Assembly: GCA_026415355.1 (NCBI GenBank)
Contig: JAOAHF010000002.1
Span: forward strand, 62,001-126,000
Direction of reading: 5' to 3'
Source of the DNA: Brevinematales bacterium
GTDB lineage: Bacteria > Spirochaetota > Brevinematia > DTOW01
DNA length: 64,000 nucleotides
In this document: piece after piece, positions 17,562-26,148 of the stretch
Numbering within the stretch: position 1 is the stretch's first letter
Layout: every line of letters starts with the position of its first letter
Made by a program: the position numbers and the translations under genes
Notes under the pieces: model-generated
What the model was told of the DNA's origin: nothing
The model's input: the letters and a program-made list of their open reading frames with translations, nothing else
Database searches by the model: none

Positions 17562-20162
17562 CTAAACTAGCCTAAGTCTCTTCTTTAACGCTATTATGAA
17601 TATAGGTAATAGTGTCAAAGCTGAAATACTACTTACTAACATTGTAAGAAACATCATAAGGCCAAAATTTCTCAAAGGTACTATATCTGAGATTAGTAGA
17701 GTAGCAAATCCTAACCCTACTGCCAAAGCATTAGCAATTATACCCTTACCAGTTGTAGAAAATGTAGTATAGAATGCTCTTTCATAGTCTAAACCATTCT
17801 TAACCTCGTATACATATCTTGATATGAAATGTATAGTATAATCAATACCAACACCAACAGCTATTGATGCTATTGTAACCGTTACAAAATCTAGGTATAT
17901 ACCAAACAGTCCCATAACACCAAAATTGACAAGCAAGGTAAATATTATAGGAACTATGGATATAAGAGCCTCAAGAAAAGATCTAAACGCAAAGAAATTC
18001 ATTATCAAAACAGCTAATATTATAATAACAAGGCTTGTTAACTGATTTTGTAGTAGCTTATTCTCTATATTCGTAAATAGCCTAGCAATCCCAATAACTT
18101 CAGATTCTTTAATTACATTAAAAGAGTTCTTATTTGTTTTAGAAGGTATAGGTATTTTATTCCAAACACTAGGAGATAAAGCATACATCATATCCTCAGC
18201 AGAAACTAACTTTTCATCTATTTTCAAAGTATCGTAAATATACTTTGAGAATTTATTAATAAATACCCTCCTCCCCTCATAATCTGTAGAAAGTAGCATA
18301 TTCTGAGACAGATAATTTTTAACAACTGATTTTATTTGGTTTTTGAAATCTTCTTTTGAAAGAGTGTTTGTAATACCTACTCTGAGAATTCTGTTATATA
18401 TAGCTTTTGATATTATTTCTGAAGTATATTCTATATCATCCATAGGACTTATGAGTATAGAATTTGAATACTCTGAAAGAAGTCTTTTAGTCATCTCGAT
18501 GAGCTCATATCTTTTGGTAGATGACATACCACCTATAAGCATATTTATTACTACCTCATCTTTATCTTCAGACACAACTCTCGAAACATTTTTACTTCCT
18601 TCTATGAAAAACCAAAGATTTTGAACTTCATACCTAGTATCTGGTATTGATTTAAGGCCAACCATTCCTTCGTTTAACTTTGCTATTATCTCTGATATTG
18701 ATTGGGGTTTACTCTTACCATTCAGGTAATACCTCTGTTCTTCTTCTATTATGTACATAATTTTCAACAATACTGGATCTTGAATGTCCCCCTTTATATA
18801 TGTCTTAAACTCAAAAAATCCATCAAAGTTTTTGTTTATCACTTCAGCAACCTTTCTTGGTTCCGTATCTTTATCAAAATATCTCAGATAGTCAACCTCT
18901 ACATGTATTTTTGAAATAAAATATATCGACAACAAAGCAACAATAATAAAAACAAACAGTATAGGTATCCTAGCACTAAAGACTAATCTAGATATGTACA
19001 TCATTAATTTACTTGTATTCTCATGGTGATGTTTTATATGAATTAGGTTCAATTTCGTTAGAATTGCTGGGACAAAAATTAACGTCAGCACTGTAGCAAT
19101 ACCTATACCTAAAGAAGAAACTGTAGCAAAGTTTTTGGAAGATATCATTTCATTTGCAAGCCCTATTGATACAAAACTAGCAATAGTAGTCAGTCCACTC
19201 ATAAGTACAGGTATGAAAATTCTAACCATGGTTCTTACTATAGCTTCATCTTTATCTCCTATCTGACTTAATTTTTCGTAGTATTCGTTTATAACGTGTA
19301 TAGAGTAAGCATTACCTACTGCTATAAGTATAACAGGTATTGCAACACCAAAAGTTGTTAAGGGATACTCTAAATATCCCATAATACCCATACCCATAGC
19401 TAAAGCAATCAAAACAGTAGCAAGCGGTAGAAAAGTACCTACTAGTGTCCTCATGGATAAAGATAAAGTTACAAGCACTATAATTGATACAACTGGAATA
19501 AGTTTCAATATATTATCCGATACCAATTTAGACATAGAATTAATTTGCATCGGAGAACCACCATAATACACATCACATCTTACGTTGCTATTCTTTATGA
19601 ATCCATCAACCTCAGATCTCACTTTACGAGCAACGATATCAGACTTCAAATCTGCCTCTGGTATCACTACAATATTTACCGACTTACTATCTAGAGAAAC
19701 TAAAGACCCCTTATAACTCTCTCTTGACATCACATAAGTTCTAAGTATATCAAGTTCTCTACCACTGGGTATCTCTTCCTGAAATAACTTTTCTACAACT
19801 ATACCCTCTCTCGTAGTTCTTATATCCTCAACCTCTGTAATAGAGATAACTCCAGAAACTCCTTCAATACCCTCTATAAACCTCGATAGTTCTCTTACAA
19901 AAATCAAATTACTCTTACTAAACACATCATCTTCAAACTCTACCATAATAAGTATAGGATTGTTGTTCTTAAATTTTTCATTCACATAACGAGTCAAACT
20001 CGCTATTCTATCCTCACTTGAAAACCAGTTTAGCAAATCATTGTCTATATATAATTTAAATATTCCAAAAGATAAAACAACTAAAAAAGCAAAAACCAAT
20101 ACTATAACCCAATCACTCTTCTTAACAACCCAACTAAAAAATCTCTCAATATATCCCTTCAT
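17562..20162 (-). CDS. RND/MMPL-type exporter (HAE3-like)
   Basis: 866 residues in two homologous halves, each with one leading membrane helix, a large extracytoplasmic loop and five further helices, as in the RND superfamily. The first half carries VGNAYSIHVINEYYE and the second VGVGIDYTIHFISRY, the paired helix-4 motifs of the predicted exporters related to hopanoid and MmpL transporters; the proton-relay Asp is present only in the second. The cargo is probably hydrophobic (lipid or drug). It overlaps the upstream TetR gene by 4 nt, so the exporter is almost certainly under that regulator. No membrane-fusion protein is adjacent. Confidence 0.88.
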   Translation of the reverse strand: MKGYIERFFSWVVKKSDWVIVLVFAFLVVLSFGIFKLYIDNDLLNWFSSEDRIASLTRYVNEKFKNNNPILIMVEFEDDVFSKSNLIFVRELSRFIEGIEGVSGVISITEVEDIRTTREGIVVEKLFQEEIPSGRELDILRTYVMSRESYKGSLVSLDSKSVNIVVIPEADLKSDIVARKVRSEVDGFIKNSNVRCDVYYGGSPMQINSMSKLVSDNILKLIPVVSIIVLVTLSLSMRTLVGTFLPLATVLIALAMGMGIMGYLEYPLTTFGVAIPVILIAVGNAYSIHVINEYYEKLSQIGDKDEAIVRTMVRIFIPVLMSGLTTIASFVSIGLANEMISSKNFATVSSLGIGIATVLTLIFVPAILTKLNLIHIKHHHENTSKLMMYISRLVFSARIPILFVFIIVALLSIYFISKIHVEVDYLRYFDKDTEPRKVAEVINKNFDGFFEFKTYIKGDIQDPVLLKIMYIIEEEQRYYLNGKSKPQSISEIIAKLNEGMVGLKSIPDTRYEVQNLWFFIEGSKNVSRVVSEDKDEVVINMLIGGMSSTKRYELIEMTKRLLSEYSNSILISPMDDIEYTSEIISKAIYNRILRVGITNTLSKEDFKNQIKSVVKNYLSQNMLLSTDYEGRRVFINKFSKYIYDTLKIDEKLVSAEDMMYALSPSVWNKIPIPSKTNKNSFNVIKESEVIGIARLFTNIENKLLQNQLTSLVIIILAVLIMNFFAFRSFLEALISIVPIIFTLLVNFGVMGLFGIYLDFVTVTIASIAVGVGIDYTIHFISRYVYEVKNGLDYERAFYTTFSTTGKGIIANALAVGLGFATLLISDIVPLRNFGLMMFLTMLVSSISALTLLPIFIIALKKRLRLV

Positions 20163-20752
20163 AAAGCCTCCCTAGGCATCAAAAGAAAATAAATTATCTC
20201 GGAAACTTTATCACAATATTGTTCCTCAGAAGCTTCGAATTCCTCTTGATTTTGCTCTGAAATCCTTGTCCGTAGATCAATAACCCCCACAACTAAATTT
20301 GTTATAATAACTTGATCCACAAAAGAAATATAATCTGGTATGTTAAACTTCTCTCTCATTTTTGATATAAACTTATCGAGTACTAAAGAAATAGTTTCTG
20401 TTATCGTAGTACCAATAACATCTTTGTATATAAGTCCTTCTCTAAAAAACACTTTAGCCATACTTATATGCCTGTTTAAATGCTTTATAGCAGTTCTAAC
20501 TATTTCGCTTACAAACTCCTTTGGAGAAGAAAAATTCGATATATCTATTTTCTCAAATAACTCATTAAATTCGTTAACTCCTTTCCTTATGATACTATTA
20601 AGAAGCCCCTCTTTACTAGAAAAATAGTAATAAATCATAGCCTTATTAACACCAGATTCCTTAGCAATCTCATCAACTGAAGTAGCATCAAAACCTTTGG
20701 TCGAAAATAAACTTATAGCACAATTCATTATTTTATCCTTAGGAGATTCCAT
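20159..20752 (-). CDS. TetR-family repressor of the exporter operon
   Basis: 197 residues. The N-terminal helix-turn-helix has the TetR signature: ATSVDEIAKESGVNKAMIYYYF then SSKEGLL, at about 22-55. The C-terminal ligand-binding part is variable. It is first in a two-gene operon with the RND exporter (4-nt overlap), and an 18-bp inverted repeat lies just downstream of its -10 box, consistent with self-repression relieved by a ligand, perhaps the exporter substrate. Confidence 0.92.
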   Translation of the reverse strand: MESPKDKIMNCAISLFSTKGFDATSVDEIAKESGVNKAMIYYYFSSKEGLLNSIIRKGVNEFNELFEKIDISNFSSPKEFVSEIVRTAIKHLNRHISMAKVFFREGLIYKDVIGTTITETISLVLDKFISKMREKFNIPDYISFVDQVIITNLVVGVIDLRTRISEQNQEEFEASEEQYCDKVSEIIYFLLMPREAL

Positions 20753-20764
20753 AAACTACCCTAT

Positions 20765-20782
20765 TAACTTACTAGTTAGTTA
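20765..20782. promoter_or_regulatory. Probable TetR operator
   Basis: An 18-bp inverted repeat with TAACT/AGTTA arms around ACTAGT (one mismatched pair) lies between the -10 box and the start codon of the TetR gene, covering the transcription start. Binding here would block transcription. Confidence 0.55.
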
Positions 20783-20785
20783 GAT

Positions 20786-20814
20786 ATGATAAAAATAATA
20801 CTACCAAGTTTCAA
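20786..20814 (-). promoter_or_regulatory. Promoter of the TetR-RND operon
   Basis: On the - strand TTGAAA (20809-20814) and TATCAT (20786-20791) with a 17-bp spacer. Confidence 0.6.
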
Positions 20815-20878
20815 GTTCTCTCAATCTAAATCCGAGGAATAGAACTTCTTATAAAAATTTACCAAACAAACGCAGTAA

Positions 20879-21448
20879 TCAAAACACAAAAGCACCCGAA
20901 TACTCAAGAAGCACTATAATTCCTAATGCTATCAATATGAATGATACAATATACTTTAAAACCATTTTTATCCTTTCTTCTAGTAGTTGCCTTCTAAGAA
21001 ACAAAACTAAAAGATTAGGAATCAGGAATCCTATTGTTGCTCCAACAAAAGTAAAAAATGTTTCCTTTGAGTTTAGAATAACCCCAATTACAAGTATTTG
21101 GGTTTTTTCTCCAAGCTCTGATCCAACAAGATTTGTAATGACTCTAAACAAAGACGGTAGTTTTGAAAACCTTTCTTTAATCTCCTCATCTTTCTCAAAA
21201 ATCATAAATAAACCAACCATTAAAAAAATAAGCCCACTAGCAAGTACAAGAGATGCTTTTGGTACAAATTTGTTAAGTAAATATCCAATTAAAACTGGTA
21301 TCAAAATTATAACTAACGAACTTATGAATATACCTAAAACTAAAGTTGGCTTACTCTCAGTATCAAACATTTTACGAACTACCAGTAAGGATTTATCTAA
21401 AAGCTGTATTAAAAACACTATTGATAACGATAAAAATAAAATAATCAT
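20879..21448 (-). CDS. UPF0016/TMEM165-family cation (Mn2+/Ca2+) exporter
   Basis: 189 residues with about six membrane helices in two halves around a charged central loop (EKDEEIKERF). This family exports Mn2+ or Ca2+ using an E-x-G-D-K-(T/S) motif in each half. The second half has SELGEKTQ. The first half has QLLDKS, lacking both Glu and Gly, so one of the paired metal sites looks altered. The gene stands alone with a good promoter about 120 nt upstream and an inverted repeat at the expected transcription start. I looked for a yybP-ykoY manganese riboswitch in this leader and did not recognise one. Confidence 0.82.
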   Translation of the reverse strand: MIILFLSLSIVFLIQLLDKSLLVVRKMFDTESKPTLVLGIFISSLVIILIPVLIGYLLNKFVPKASLVLASGLIFLMVGLFMIFEKDEEIKERFSKLPSLFRVITNLVGSELGEKTQILVIGVILNSKETFFTFVGATIGFLIPNLLVLFLRRQLLEERIKMVLKYIVSFILIALGIIVLLEYSGAFVF

Positions 21449-21539
21449 ATGGATCTCCTACTAAAAACAACATATACCCAGATGAATAGTAAATCATTTT
21501 TCAATACATCATCAAGCTTAGTTATGTAACTATAGTAAA

Positions 21540-21556
21540 ACCTAGAATTTCTAGGT
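21540..21556. promoter_or_regulatory. Inverted repeat at the UPF0016 transcription start
   Basis: ACCTAGAA and TTCTAGGT are perfect 8-bp arms with a 1-nt centre, placed just downstream of the predicted - strand promoter. It is a candidate operator for a metal-responsive repressor. Confidence 0.5.
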
Positions 21557-21567
21557 GGTTATTTAGA

Positions 21568-21597
21568 ATGATAATATGTTTAGTTATCAAGAGTCAA
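21568..21597 (-). promoter_or_regulatory. Promoter of the UPF0016 gene
   Basis: On the - strand TTGACT (21592-21597) and TATCAT (21568-21573) with an 18-bp spacer. Confidence 0.55.
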
Positions 21598-21973
21598 GAG
21601 GTCTGCAAGATACTATGATAATGAAACACCCCCTATAAGACAATTATCCTCTTATCTAAAGATAAAACATTTGACTAAGAAGACAGTGTACTTGTGTATA
21701 TACTCTTAGAAAGTTTCATCCGAAAACTCCAAATTCTCCACCAATTTCTTCTGAAATGCACAAGAAACTTATAGATCCTACTACTCAAGAGATTGATTAC
21801 ATCCTTTCAAAATTTAAATTCCAAATATTTCCCAGAGCAAAAACTTTTATCTCACTAAAAACATCAACCACAACTCCTTTTCATCAAATTTTAGACTTCG
21901 TTGGCAAGAAAAAGTATTTTGATTACAAAATCAAACATTCATTACAATATTGCAAGATCTTTCAGAGGTTTGT
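21598..21973. other. Sparse intergenic stretch with one doubtful small ORF
   Basis: No recognisable gene. A 73-codon frame on + (21756-21977) ends in an ATGA overlap with the CPBP gene, which would fit translational coupling, but it has no Shine-Dalgarno sequence and no known relative, and the CPBP promoter (TTGATT 21919-21924, TACAAT 21943-21948) lies inside it. It is more likely non-coding. Confidence 0.4.
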
Positions 21974-22888
21974 ATGAGTAGAAGACTTATAATATTTTTA
22001 TTGATTTCATTTACATTTAGCTGGTCTATTGCTCTACTTTTATGGATTAGCGGAATATATTCACAAAGTGAATACAGGTTGTTAATTACACTATTATTAG
22101 TAGCATATATGTTAGGACCTGCTGTAGGTGCAATAATATCCCAAAGATTATCAGGAGGTAAGGTCTTTGATCTAGGAATAAGATTCAAATTCAATACCTG
22201 GTGGATATTAGGAATATTTAGCGTACTGTTAATAGTAATAATCAACATACTCATAGCAACACTTATGGGTTCAGGACTGAACACAAATTGGGAACAATTC
22301 AAAAACAGCATACTCGAATTTTACAAAAACATAAGAGATAACAATCAATTGTCAGAAATCATGAGCCAATTCGATAAAATTGGTAAATATCTTAACTATA
22401 ACATCTGGATACTGTATTTAATAATACTGCTATCAGGTACCATAGCAGGTATAAGCATCAACGCAATAGCAGCATTTGGTGAAGAACTAGGATGGAGAGG
22501 ACTCTTATTCGAAGAGTTTAAAAGGTTTGGATTCATAAAATCTTCTCTAATTACTGGTCTTATATGGGGAGTATGGCACGCACCTATAATAGTAATGGGA
22601 CACAACTTTCCTAATCATCCCTTTGAAGGTATATTCCTTATGATAGGTTTCTGCATAGTATTCTCATTCGTAATGAACTATTTTAGAGAAAAATCTGGCT
22701 CCGTTGTACTCTCTTCAATGATGCATGGAGTACTTAATGGTACAGCAGGAATATCAATATATGCTAACACATTAAAAAACGATATACTCTACAACACCGC
22801 AGGAATATCAGGAATAATATCAGTGCTACTTATAATATTCGTAATATCTATCTCATCAAGATTATATTCCAAAACAAGTGCAACATAA
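21974..22888 (+). CDS. CPBP-family intramembrane metalloprotease
   Basis: 304 residues, about eight membrane helices. The three catalytic motifs of the CAAX-processing/bacteriocin-immunity family (CPBP, Abi) are present: EELGWRG (EExxxR) near residue 174, WGVWH near 202 and MHGVLN (HxxxN) near 253. ATG 21974 has AGAGG upstream; the frame extends eight codons further to a TTG without support. No bacteriocin genes are nearby, so the substrate is unknown. A stand-alone gene. Confidence 0.9.
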   Translation: MSRRLIIFLLISFTFSWSIALLLWISGIYSQSEYRLLITLLLVAYMLGPAVGAIISQRLSGGKVFDLGIRFKFNTWWILGIFSVLLIVIINILIATLMGSGLNTNWEQFKNSILEFYKNIRDNNQLSEIMSQFDKIGKYLNYNIWILYLIILLSGTIAGISINAIAAFGEELGWRGLLFEEFKRFGFIKSSLITGLIWGVWHAPIIVMGHNFPNHPFEGIFLMIGFCIVFSFVMNYFREKSGSVVLSSMMHGVLNGTAGISIYANTLKNDILYNTAGISGIISVLLIIFVISISSRLYSKTSAT

Positions 22889-23081
22889 AATCTCAAAAGA
22901 TACTTAAATACCTCTACTAAACTAAAACAACATTTGAACTAATGAAAGTCCTGTTACTTAAGTCAAACAAAGTCTAAAAACAATTAGGTAAGTATAATTT
23001 TCCTGCTAAAGCACATCAAGTACACAACTTTATACATTATTTCTAACAAATAAAAATTGTGTTAGTTTTAAAGTTATACTT

Positions 23082-23107
23082 TATAATTTCATATCAGAGG
23101 AGATTTT
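23082..23107 (+). promoter_or_regulatory. -10 box and Shine-Dalgarno of the LysM-like gene
   Basis: TATAAT at 23082-23087, with a weaker TTGTGT 19 bp upstream (23057-23062), and AGAGGAG at about 23096-23102 before ATG 23108. Confidence 0.5.
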
Positions 23108-25018
23108 ATGGAAAATACTATTAAAAAATTCGTTGATTTGGTGAGAATGTATAATAACAACCCCAGCCAAAGAGTTTTTAGAGTTGATAGGGATTGTTAT
23201 GTAGTTTTTACAGGTTTCTCAGCACTCGATGAAAAACCATTCATAAGAATAGGATACTCCACGTATATTGAAAAAATCAAAAACCACATAAGTAATGTTA
23301 TTATAGCATCCGGATACCTATCATCCCTAAAAGAGGAAATAAAACAGATAGAAAGTGATGAATTTGAAACCAACTTTATAGTACCCAGTAGCATAAACAA
23401 TGTCATCATAAAATTCATATCTCCCAACCTACATCATAAAGTCAATGTAAATGTTATCGACAAATATCAAGAAGCACTAGAAAGTAGCAAAGTTTTAAAA
23501 GAGATAACACAAAAGTATAAAACCTATGTACTATTATACGATAATGGAAACTTCACCATCACTTTCAGTGGAAAGAAAATATTTGATATGTTTTCATCAA
23601 TAACAAACGATCTAACAACATCCAAAATACTAAATCTCCTATCCTCAAAACTCTACCATCTGCTACCTCAAAACGCTATAATAAGAGTTGGTGGTAACTA
23701 CATAATACGAAGTAGATCTGGTGAAATACTTATAGCAACAGAAGAATTCGATGAAAAAGAATTTCTCAGAAGCCCAATACCACTAACTACCGTTAAAAGT
23801 ATAATAGGAAATGACGTAATATCCTTAATAGATACCATCAGGCTTATCTACAATAGAAATAATTTAAGAGTCTATACAAATAGAGATACTTACGAAGATT
23901 TTAAGAAATTCACACTAGGTATAAAGTTTGTTGAGATAAGCGACAGAATAAACTTAATAAACAACGTCAATATAACATCAAAAGACAATAAATACAGTAT
24001 CCCTCTTGTTGATAATGATGGAAAGGAAAAGAATATAGTATTTGGTAAAAGTAATGACAAAAACTCCATAAGACTAAATAACCTGGATTATGTACTACTT
24101 AAAGACTTTTCAATAAAAACAACACCCTATATCTCAACAAACATATTACTCAAATCACCTGACGAGAAAGATTACGAAAATGTTTTTAACTCACTAAAAA
24201 TCCAGATAAAGCAAATCTTCAACAAAAATGTTACACTATCAGATATCCTAAAGGAGTTTGAAAAAGACAACAATAGGATAATAAATGATAGGAAAAGACT
24301 TGAAGAATTAGTATCACTATATGAGCTAGTATCCTCATTACCATATTCTGAAAAACTGAAATTGATAGTAAAAAGTGAAAAACTAGAAGGAACGAAAGGA
24401 GAAGAAGAAATACAAAAATTGGCGAAACAAATATCAGAAACAAGCCAAAAACAAGAACACCAAAACATACAAATAGAAATACATTCAGTCAAAAATGGCA
24501 AAGAAACAAAAAAACAGTTTAAGGAACACCTGTTCAGGAAGTTAGGATTCAGGTACTTAATCATTGGTGTAGTTACCTTTTTACTTCTAGTTAGTGGGAT
24601 ATTATTACTGAATGAAGTAGGAATTTTCGAAAGACCTCTAACAGAAGAAGAATCAAGGATAACAGATATAATAAGTAAACTAGAAGATACTTATGAACCA
24701 GAACTAACAAAAATACAAGAATCTCTAGGTATAATCATAACTGACTACGACATATGGGTTTATGTAAACAAAGTAGCAGTAATAAACGGATATAAACCTT
24801 TGACGTACCGAAATCCTAAAAAGTGGGAAGATCCTGACTGGGTATATCCTGGCAATAAACTCAAAATGGTTGACGGAACGGAAGTTATGGTAAGAAGAAA
24901 TGACAATATGTGGAATATAAGCAAAAGAAAAATAATAGAAGGCTACATAAAAAAGAACTATAACGTAACAGTTAAATCGAGAGCAGGTACAAATTATTAC
25001 AGAGTCAAGAAAAAATAA
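23108..25018 (+). CDS. Single-pass membrane protein with a LysM-like C-terminus
   Basis: 636 residues. Residues 1-480 form a large soluble part I do not recognise, with a charged and probably helical stretch at about 380-470. One clear membrane helix follows at about 482-502 (IIGVVTFLLLVSGILLL). The last 130 residues would lie outside the inner membrane and hold two LysM-like pieces: DIWVYVNKVAVINGY then WVYPGNKLKMVDG, and VMVRRNDNMWNISKRKI, which resembles the LysM start (V-x-x-G-D-x-L-W-x-I). I infer a link between a cytoplasmic domain and the cell wall. It converges on the ApbE-like gene with 2 nt between the stops. Confidence 0.7.
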   Translation: MENTIKKFVDLVRMYNNNPSQRVFRVDRDCYVVFTGFSALDEKPFIRIGYSTYIEKIKNHISNVIIASGYLSSLKEEIKQIESDEFETNFIVPSSINNVIIKFISPNLHHKVNVNVIDKYQEALESSKVLKEITQKYKTYVLLYDNGNFTITFSGKKIFDMFSSITNDLTTSKILNLLSSKLYHLLPQNAIIRVGGNYIIRSRSGEILIATEEFDEKEFLRSPIPLTTVKSIIGNDVISLIDTIRLIYNRNNLRVYTNRDTYEDFKKFTLGIKFVEISDRINLINNVNITSKDNKYSIPLVDNDGKEKNIVFGKSNDKNSIRLNNLDYVLLKDFSIKTTPYISTNILLKSPDEKDYENVFNSLKIQIKQIFNKNVTLSDILKEFEKDNNRIINDRKRLEELVSLYELVSSLPYSEKLKLIVKSEKLEGTKGEEEIQKLAKQISETSQKQEHQNIQIEIHSVKNGKETKKQFKEHLFRKLGFRYLIIGVVTFLLLVSGILLLNEVGIFERPLTEEESRITDIISKLEDTYEPELTKIQESLGIIITDYDIWVYVNKVAVINGYKPLTYRNPKKWEDPDWVYPGNKLKMVDGTEVMVRRNDNMWNISKRKIIEGYIKKNYNVTVKSRAGTNYYRVKKK

Positions 25019-25020
25019 AA

Positions 25021-26037
25021 TCACTTAGCCTTTTTGGTAGTCTCTCTATCAAAAATTTTCATCCAATGAGAAGTTTTGTACACTCTTGTTTTACCATCTT
25101 CTAAAGTTATAAATAATGCTTTTATCCTATTCTTCTCAGCAAATAACATTCCAGCATCCTTTCCCATAACAAAAAGTGACCTTGCAAGTACAGTAGCATC
25201 TAAAAGTGAATCATCAACAACTGATACTGATAAAAGATTATGTTGAGGTGGATAACCATCCCTAGGGTTTATTATAGAATGATAATTTTTGAAACCTTCA
25301 ACAAAAGCATTTTCAGAAATATCAGCAGTATATATTCCTAAGTTAGATATATTTATAGTTACAAATATTTCGTTTTCCAATCTGTTTTGGGGATTCATTA
25401 TACCTACAGTCCAACCATAATTTTCTTTACTCCCCAAAGCTAATGAAAAACTATTACCAACAGAAACAAAAGCATTACTAATACCATTCTTCCTTAGGAT
25501 AACTTTGACTTTATCTAGACCTAAACCTATAGCAAAAGGTACTAGGTAGAATTTTGTCTGTTTATTCTTTAGTATTATAAAGTCGTTTGAGAATATCAAA
25601 TTCCTAGGCGAAGATATCTTTAAAGCATTAGAAATCTCACTAGGAGTTGGAACATAAAAAGAATTTTTTTCAAATCCCCATATATCTATTATGTAACCAA
25701 TAGTAGGACTTATTGATTTAGTTAAATAATGATAATACATTATTTTTCCTAGCATTAATCTCAAATCATCATTTATCATAACAGCTCTTCTGTATCCTTT
25801 TTTTGTGATTTGAGATATATAACTACCATTCTCATACGAATAGTTGTAAATGTGATTTGTCAAAGTTTCAAAAATTTCTTTTGGCAGCTTCTTAACTATT
25901 TCAGAATTCGTAGAAAATATCTTAACAACAATAGGAACACCATTGTATGTAAAAAACTCAGTAGCCAGATTAGAAAAACCAAACTTATTAAAAAAAAGCA
26001 CAAGTAATAATATTAACAAAAACCTAATTAATTTCAT
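25021..26037 (-). CDS. Divergent ApbE-family (FAD:protein FMN transferase-like) protein
   Basis: 338 residues with an N-terminal signal sequence (MKLIRFLLILLLVLFF). ApbE enzymes attach FMN to periplasmic domains of RNF/NQR-type electron carriers. Matching regions are ISPTIGYIIDIWGF, YGWTVGIMNPQ, HSIINPRDGYPP and LLDATVLARSLFVMG, which keeps an Asp at the Mg2+ position. The central motif normally D-x-GGIAKGYAVD reads VPFAIGLGLDKV, and NAGGD reads VSVGNSFS, so FAD binding may be changed. No RNF or NQR genes are near. The identification is good; activity is uncertain. Confidence 0.75.
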   Translation of the reverse strand: MKLIRFLLILLLVLFFNKFGFSNLATEFFTYNGVPIVVKIFSTNSEIVKKLPKEIFETLTNHIYNYSYENGSYISQITKKGYRRAVMINDDLRLMLGKIMYYHYLTKSISPTIGYIIDIWGFEKNSFYVPTPSEISNALKISSPRNLIFSNDFIILKNKQTKFYLVPFAIGLGLDKVKVILRKNGISNAFVSVGNSFSLALGSKENYGWTVGIMNPQNRLENEIFVTINISNLGIYTADISENAFVEGFKNYHSIINPRDGYPPQHNLLSVSVVDDSLLDATVLARSLFVMGKDAGMLFAEKNRIKALFITLEDGKTRVYKTSHWMKIFDRETTKKAK

Positions 26038-26039
26038 TA

Positions 26040-26053
26040 ATAATAATTATTAT
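26040..26053. repeat. 14-bp AT palindrome at the ApbE-like promoter
   Basis: ATAATAATTATTAT is a perfect palindrome directly upstream of the - strand start codon (26037) and includes most of a possible -10 box (CATAAT on the - strand). It looks somewhat like a Fur-type box but could be chance in an AT-rich region. Confidence 0.3.
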
Positions 26054-26112
26054 GGTTTGCCAAGTCGTTTTTCTATCTTCATAACCACTTCAAAAACATA
26101 TCCGTTTCGAGT

Positions 26113-26142
26113 TTGAGTTGACAGTTGAAGAAATACGATAAT
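26113..26142 (+). promoter_or_regulatory. Promoter of the gene at 26149
   Basis: TTGAGT (26113-26118) and GATAAT (26137-26142) with an 18-bp spacer. The ATG is 6 nt after the -10 box; no Shine-Dalgarno sequence. Confidence 0.5.
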
Positions 26143-26148
26143 TATCTC

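Noticed and set aside
20937-21464. 175-codon + strand frame antisense to the UPF0016 gene
   Set aside because: The - strand frame encodes a convincing membrane family with the ELGEKT motif; the + frame is low-complexity shadow.
21449-21600. yybP-ykoY manganese riboswitch upstream of the UPF0016 gene
   Set aside because: The conserved core was not recognisable in the leader; the visible feature is a short DNA-like inverted repeat.
21756-21977. 73-codon + strand frame ending in ATGA overlap with the CPBP gene
   Set aside because: No Shine-Dalgarno, no leaderless -10 box, no recognisable family, and the CPBP promoter lies inside it. Kept only as doubtful.
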